Below are positions 20,201 through 24,676 of a stretch of 24,676 bases of DNA, one piece after another. Positions within the stretch are counted from its first letter, which is position 1. Each line of letters opens with the position of its first letter. The stretch comes from Podochytrium sp. JEL0797 (Eukaryota > Chytridiomycota > Chytridiomycetes > Chytridiales > Chytriomycetaceae). The notes below the pieces were generated by a model. That model did not search any database and was not told where the DNA came from. It saw only the letters and a program-made list of their open reading frames with translations. The position numbers and the translations under genes are program-made. The stretch lies in NCBI GenBank assembly GCA_027596195.1, contig JADGJG010000304.1:1-24676 (forward strand), read 5' to 3'.

Positions 20201-20686
20201 AAACCAGCTGATGGGAATATCTGCCATTCGCTGACTGTCTTGCATAATGGACAGCGGAAGTATTTGATCAACATCAATTCGTTCGGCACAAGAAAAATTT
20301 TGGCTGACATCATTGAGCCAGTTGCACCAGTGAACCAGGGAAAGATGGCTCAAACAATCAGAGACAATTATGTTGCTCTGCCAAAGAAAGGTCGTCCCAA
20401 GAAATCAGCAGAAAATGTTCCCAAACCTAAGAAAGGTGGACATAAGAAAGCAAAATCAAATGTACCAGCCCATGTTGTCTCATCACATCAGCGATCTTCT
20501 TCAGCTCCACAACGCAAACGCAGGAGAAATCAGTCAACTTCTGAATCAAGCCAAAATTCAGACTCAGAATCAAGCTCAGAAAATGTTCAACAATCACAAG
20601 GAGGATCAGATGATGAATATCGTGGATCTGATGATGACTTTCATCACACTGCACCACACCTTCGACACAGCACTCGGTTGAAATGA
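17281..20686 (+). CDS. Tnp2/Plavaka-like transposase-family protein
   Basis: Four exons (17281-18163, 18228-18791, 18840-19387, 19433-20686) encode 1082 residues; introns are 64, 48 and 45 nt, GT-AG and frame-keeping, the last with a TTAACC branch-like site. A C2H2-like finger lies near residues 12-40 (FKCSLCHG ... QRHFQTDNHKRA), followed by an acidic Ser-rich region. The core reads FMVPLTVWNDDTSGNESKKW, VQENIMFFCTSKHASALES, VQVWDCKHQEDVIIVG, NDTPLELLHLIPLGELKHGW, LNGKDFRSLAQVAPF, LAFLKPKLHLLCHLLYF and SEAFEGYNKIIRKSI. I recall these conserved blocks from a large family of transposase-like proteins in mushroom genomes, related to CACTA/Plavaka Tnp2. The C-terminus is basic with an AT-hook (PKKGRPKK) and then acidic Ser-rich repeats. 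The DD of the NDDTSGN block and His/Glu-rich later blocks are candidates for the RNase H-fold active site. No stop or frameshift is seen, so it may be active. I found no clear terminal inverted repeats. Confidence 0.8.
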
Positions 20687-21231
20687 GGTTGAGGGACACA
20701 ACCACAGAATATTTATTTCATTTCTGACAACAAAGATTAAATCAATTTGCAATCGCTCTTTTCAATTCTCCATGACCATAGGCAAGGTAATACTTTGACT
20801 TGCCATTTCTTTCCCATCCTATGTAAGACGACGGAAATTTCATATTAATTTGTCCATTCTAGGGAAGTGGGGAGCAGGTTCGATTCTCGGTGTTGGCGTT
20901 TTTAATTAGTGAGTAAGTGGCAAGCAAGTCACGTAAAATATTTCTCTTGTTTTAAGCTGTCAAAGATCTACTATTAATGTGAGATAGCTTTTTTCTGTAA
21001 ATATTACGAGACATCTCGAAAACATCTTGTGGCACATTCTTTCAAATAATCTTTCGCAGCATTGTGACTCAAGATGCCACAACATTTTTTCACCAAAATC
21101 TAAGGACAGATGCCATCCCCATATCCCAAAGTATTAACCCGGATTTATATCACGAATTATTTTCAATTGCCCGAGGTGTATTTCTTTTATTCTTAATTTT
21201 TTTTTTCCCTTTCCGAAAAAAGGCTGTAAAA
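20687..21231. other. Non-coding stretch after the transposase gene
   Basis: No gene is supported. GGCAAG and CTTGCC (about 20780-20805) form a small hairpin. At 20860-20888 a TAGGGAAGTGG word is followed at once by GGTTCGATTCT, resembling Pol III A and B boxes but far too close together for a tRNA. A T11 tract lies near 21200. Confidence 0.4.
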
Positions 21232-21310
21232 TGCCCGTGGAAAACGGGATTCGAACCGGGGGCGAAATCGTCAGAGACAGACGCCCTAATCCACTATCCT
21301 AAATACATGT
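21232..21310 (-). pseudogene. tRNA-like Pol III unit (tRNA pseudogene or SINE head)
   Basis: On the minus strand a near-consensus A box (TAGGATAGTGG, 21301-21291) is followed at tRNA-like spacing by a perfect B box (GGTTCGAATCC, 21257-21247), and by a T6 terminator about 30 bases further on (near 21225). The T arm has one mismatch. The anticodon arm folds with only four pairs, its seven-base loop lacks U33, and the two acceptor strands do not pair. I therefore call it a degraded tRNA gene or the head of a tRNA-derived SINE rather than a working tRNA. Confidence 0.55.
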
Positions 21311-22589
21311 TGATAAATGTTTTCAATGGTGAATCAACACTTTGAGAGTGAAAAATGCCTTTTGCACTTTGTCATTTTGTTTCATTTTCAGAACAATTAA
21401 ACTTTATTAAAAATAAAAAATGTATAAGAATAATGTGGCTGTCAATTGAGTCCCTCCAAAGAAATGTAAGTACTGATCTATCCACCAATCACACACAAAT
21501 CCTTCCCCTTTCACAAACGTACAGGCTTGACCTGTCCCCCAGAGAGACAAGGTGTTCGTCCAGCGTTGCGATATAGGCTGGAGGTGAAAATGATGATTGT
21601 ATATCAATGGCAACTTACCAAATGAGTATGTGACCCTCCCAAAGCATAAAACACCAAAAAAAATCTCAATTTGTAAGGAGAATAGTCAATAACCCAAACC
21701 TCACCAATGCCGTTTAGCACTGATAACTGCGCAAGGCAATGATGAAGTTTGCGGCCGGAAAACCAAGATGAAGTAAGAACAATGCGCAAACTCTCACAAC
21801 AGCCAAGTTCAGGCCGTGACTCTGGCAGTCATGAGAGCTTGCTGTTCCACACCACCCAAAACTCAAGAGTGTCAAGCCTGTCACCAACCCATTAAGAGCA
21901 GGACACCGGCCAGTGTCCATTCCTCTCGCAAGGTTCAGCGGCTCCGACACCAGGCACGCGCGATGGGGGATTTTGAGAAACTTTTTGGTTCACGTTTTTC
22001 GTTGGAAGGGAAGCTCGAAATGCCCCAATGAATGAAGTTTCGTCTCCCATCAGGTCAAGTTCATTCATGAGCAAGGGAAAACAAGTCTCTACGGCCGCCT
22101 TTCTTATATAGGTGGCTCACTGGCAACTTGGGTTCGGAATTGGAATAGGAATCTCCTGTCACACTCTCCTCCCACCTCCCCTTCTGTGTGTCTTCTAATT
22201 CAGATTCATTTCAAGATTATATCAGAAGTGTTCATTCATTTGTGAGCCTTTCGTATGGAACAAATCGCTCAGTCTGAGGAAGGAAGAGGGAGGATTCACG
22301 TCTTTGTCTTTGTCGTGATTAAAATGCACTCAAATTGATCCAACGCGATCTCCGTAAATCTCGCGTCTCTTGCCGTTCTGGATGATTCTTCTTTAGGGTC
22401 TCTGTCTCTTTGTATGAATCTCTTTTTTTATCAGCCCTTTCGAATAATTTTCATCTCTATCCCGATTGCAATGTCGCGTTCGTCTGCCGCCCGATTCTTA
22501 ACGGATTCTGAAAGGGAAAGAATGAGTGAAATTTCGCGCCCATTGTTTGTCCATATTCTTTGTAAAAAAGTGAACAATTGCACCCACCA
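21311..22589. other. Long intergenic stretch, no gene supported
   Basis: Short open frames occur on both strands without recognisable features. A TATATA word lies at 22105-22112. C/T-rich DNA from about 22150 to 22450 could belong to the upstream region of the next gene. An extra 5' exon for that gene between 22414 and 22590 cannot be excluded. Confidence 0.35.
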
Positions 22590-23841
22590 ATGGCCCGCAC
22601 TGCACGTCAACGTACCCTCCACAAAAAACGGAGAGCGCAAGTCCTGCGAACTGTTCTGAGTGCTTACCAAAAGGTGGTCGAGAAATTGGACCCTCCGAGT
22701 TTCCGTCGGGAAACGCAAAACCCACTGGAAATGATCAAAGATGATCTTGTGGCATGTGAAAAGAATACTCGTCAAAAGTGGTTGCCTATCACAACAGAGG
22801 TGTGTCCTTTTTAGAGTGCGCTTACTTACCGATCGCAGAACCATTACGTTAAAAAATATACCGTGTCGTTGGCCGACAAGATCGCGAAGGGAGAATATGG
22901 AATTGTTGACCTCAACTCGAATACGAACGATGAAGCGCAGAAAATCTTTGAAGCCCACAATATTGTCCTTCTATTTGACGGTTTGACGTTGCAAGGTTCT
23001 GTTCTTCAAAACCAATGTGGTTTCCCAGAAGTTTTCCGTCACCAGTACTCCAAAGCCACAACCAAAATGATCAACATGTCCCGCATTGGACCTACGGGCC
23101 TTTTACCACCACCAAAAACAGCAAAGTCTCATTCAAACCGGTACCCCAAATTAGTAGAGGAGATTGGTGTCTTTAACAACTCCTTGGGGCTTATGTCGGG
23201 TCATCACGACGACCTGAACACTGAGCTCAAGCTGGATGGTTCAAGATTAAAAAGATCATACAGATTGTTGGCCACTTTCGAGCATTTGCAAAGCACAAGA
23301 TATGTTCCAAAAATATTCGAAGCAGTCACGGGACTGCTTTTTGAAGGATCGATGGAAAGAAAGGAAAAGGTTGTTTCAAATGTGGTAAAAAAGCAACCTG
23401 GATGTAAGGATTTCTTGAACGCAAATGGTGGATTCTTGACCAAGTGAGTTATACTTTTTTCTTCTTCAATTTCCTCTCCCTCACTACCAAACTTAGTTAT
23501 ATCGCACTCAACATGTGCAATCCGTGCCATATTGACCGTCATGACTGCACGGTTATTCCGTCCACGTTGTTATACTCGGGCAATTTCCCATCAAATGCGT
23601 CAGTCCTTCATTTAAAAGACTACAATATTGACATTCCAGTAAGGGCTCAATTATTACCTCTCCCAAGAATACTCCCTTTTAATGGTTTTTTTTAAAGATT
23701 CGCTCCTGGACCATGGTACCTTTCTTTGCGGGAAAGGTGTACCATCAAGTGAAAATAGCATCTACCTTCAAGCAAAAGCTGAAGGACAGACGAGTTCAAG
23801 TTCTAGGGAGTTTGGAGTCAGCATATCGTCTTTTCGTTTAA
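22590..23841 (+). CDS. Probable Fe(II)/2-oxoglutarate dioxygenase-like protein
   Basis: Four exons (22590-22799, 22839-23443, 23497-23638, 23698-23841) encode 366 residues. Introns are 39, 53 and 59 nt, all GT-AG and frame-keeping. The N-terminus is strongly basic (ARQRTLHKKRRAQ). The C-terminal 100 residues have the layout of a double-stranded beta-helix oxygenase: CNPCHIDRHD supplies H283-x-D285 for iron, then SGNFPSNASVLHLKDYNI, then MVPFFAGKVYHQVK with H335 fifty residues later; K344 or K346 could bind 2-oxoglutarate. The N-terminal 270 residues, including KIFEAHNIVLLFDGLTLQG and FEHLQSTRYVPKIFEAV, I do not recognise. The substrate is unknown. In mushroom genomes TET/JBP-type oxygenases travel with transposons, and the transposon-rich surroundings make that a reasonable idea, but I see no specific TET/JBP signature. 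The protein ends soon after the distal His, which is short for the fold. Confidence 0.6.
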
Positions 23842-24571
23842 TTCCACACTTATAATATCGGACCTTTTGACGAATTTATCTACCATAGCCGAAAAGATCT
23901 AATACTCTAAGGGACACTCCACAGTGCGCACTAATTGAATTTTCGCGAGGGCTGTGCGCAGCTTGCACTGTTGGCGACACTCCCTTGTGCGCAGACGACA
24001 CTCCCTTGTGCGCAGACTCATTTCTGCTCGCCTGCCATTTTGGCTTGCCCGATTTTTTTTTTGTCCGCGAAATTTCGTGTGCCTGCACCCAGGCACCTCC
24101 CCCACCCACGCGCACCCACGCGCACCCACCCGCCCCCGACCTACTTTTTAATATTCGGCCATAAAATGAGTGAGAAAGGTTCGTTAATTTCTAAAGTTTT
24201 TTGAACATTTTTTTTGGCCTCAAAGAAAATTCGCCAACTCTGGAAACGAGTTCAGGTGCATTGAAATTACGCGTTTTCGACTTCTTTACATTTCTAGAGC
24301 AATTAAAAACCATGATTTGACTTGGTTTAATGAATGGGGATGGTGGTTGGGAATGGCCGGCTGTGTGTCTCGCCTTTCGTCGCACTGCAAGGTTTTTGAT
24401 CATTTGTTTATTTGTTCGATTCACACTCTCCCACGCTTCGATACGCTTCTCCTCATTGTGATCCATGACTCTAATGCTATTACCTACAAGAGCACGCTGA
24501 AATTTGAAGGAGTGGTTGCTACAAGTGAAAGAAGTGGTACAAGGAGCGGTTCCCTACAAGGCAAGGAGCGG
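23842..24571. other. Non-coding 3' stretch with G/C-rich repeats
   Basis: No gene is supported. It holds two 21-bp units (23975-24016), a CGCGCACCCA-type run (about 24105-24135), A/T-rich DNA, and a repeated AGGAGCGGTT word (24542 and 24564) close to the window end. Confidence 0.45.
23975..24016. repeat. 21-bp tandem repeat, two exact copies
   Basis: Units at 23975-23995 and 23996-24016 share CGACACTCCCTTGTGCGCAG plus one base. A diverged relative (GACACTCCACAGTGCGCAC) lies at about 23913, so the array was probably longer. Confidence 0.85.
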
Positions 24572-24666
24572 TTAGGGTTAGGGGGCTACGTAGTTTAATA
24601 AACTAGAATAAACAACAAATAAAATAAAACTTGAATTTAGGGGGCTACGTAGTTTAATAAACTAGA
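24572..24666. repeat. Two TTAGGG units and an exact 30-bp direct repeat
   Basis: TTAGGGTTAGGG occupies 24572-24583. The second unit begins a 30-base sequence (24578-24607) that contains the palindrome CTACGTAG and recurs exactly at 24637-24666, 59 bases further on. The array may continue beyond the window. Confidence 0.85.
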
Positions 24667-24676
24667 CTGTACAACA

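Noticed and set aside
20860..20895. A- and B-box-like words suggesting a tRNA on the plus strand
   Set aside because: The boxes are only about 7 bases apart and the T arm does not pair, so no tRNA can form.

Overview
This is eukaryotic, almost certainly fungal, DNA. Genes are broken by short GT-AG introns of about 39-71 nt, several with a CTAAC-like branch site. Neighbouring genes lie on both strands, and intergenic DNA is rich in A/T and simple repeats. The protein families (NACHT-WD40 immune-type receptors, a CAND1-like HEAT protein, a Tnp2/Plavaka-like transposase, an integrase of the eukaryotic IS3-like kind) fit a fungus, but the exact lineage cannot be read from the window. Most of it looks like a graveyard and landing zone for mobile elements: decayed receptor and housekeeping genes surround at least two intact-looking transposon modules.

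Layout. 2-460 (-) is the 5' part of an unrecognised gene that leaves the window. 493-806 is a 171-bp tandem duplication. 942-4240 (-) is a decayed NACHT-WD40 receptor with about 12 WD40 repeats, at least three frameshifts, one visible stop and no P-loop part. 4998-5820 (-) is a second, 5'-truncated WD40 fragment sharing the same unusual C-terminal tail. 5840-7640 is non-coding, with a 21-bp tandem repeat and a long purine-rich stretch. 8026-8876 (+) holds frameshifted pieces of a CAND1 (TIP120) homologue.

8931-13961 (+) carries the most interesting unit: a 7-exon gene ending in a HECT-type ubiquitin-ligase domain, followed after only 45 bp by a 3-exon integrase with an intact D269-D326-E361 triad. 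A possible 42-nt in-frame intron could even fuse the two. A convergent gene of unknown function (14445-16321, -) follows. It has a disordered Ser/Pro-rich middle and an acidic tail.

16538-17045 is an internally deleted relic of the next gene, and 17281-20686 (+) is the full 4-exon copy, a 1082-residue transposase-like protein with a C2H2-like finger at the N-terminus and an AT-hook at the C-terminus. After a tRNA-like Pol III unit (21232-21310, -) comes a 4-exon gene (22590-23841, +) whose HxD...H spacing marks a probable Fe(II)/2-oxoglutarate dioxygenase. The window ends in two TTAGGG units and an exact 30-bp direct repeat.

How the parts may work together is inference. The integrase would do DNA strand transfer, and the adjacent HECT-like ligase would be an accessory protein acting on host ubiquitin pathways. 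The Tnp2-like gene and its deleted relic form an autonomous/non-autonomous pair. The receptor and CAND1 remains are broken host genes.
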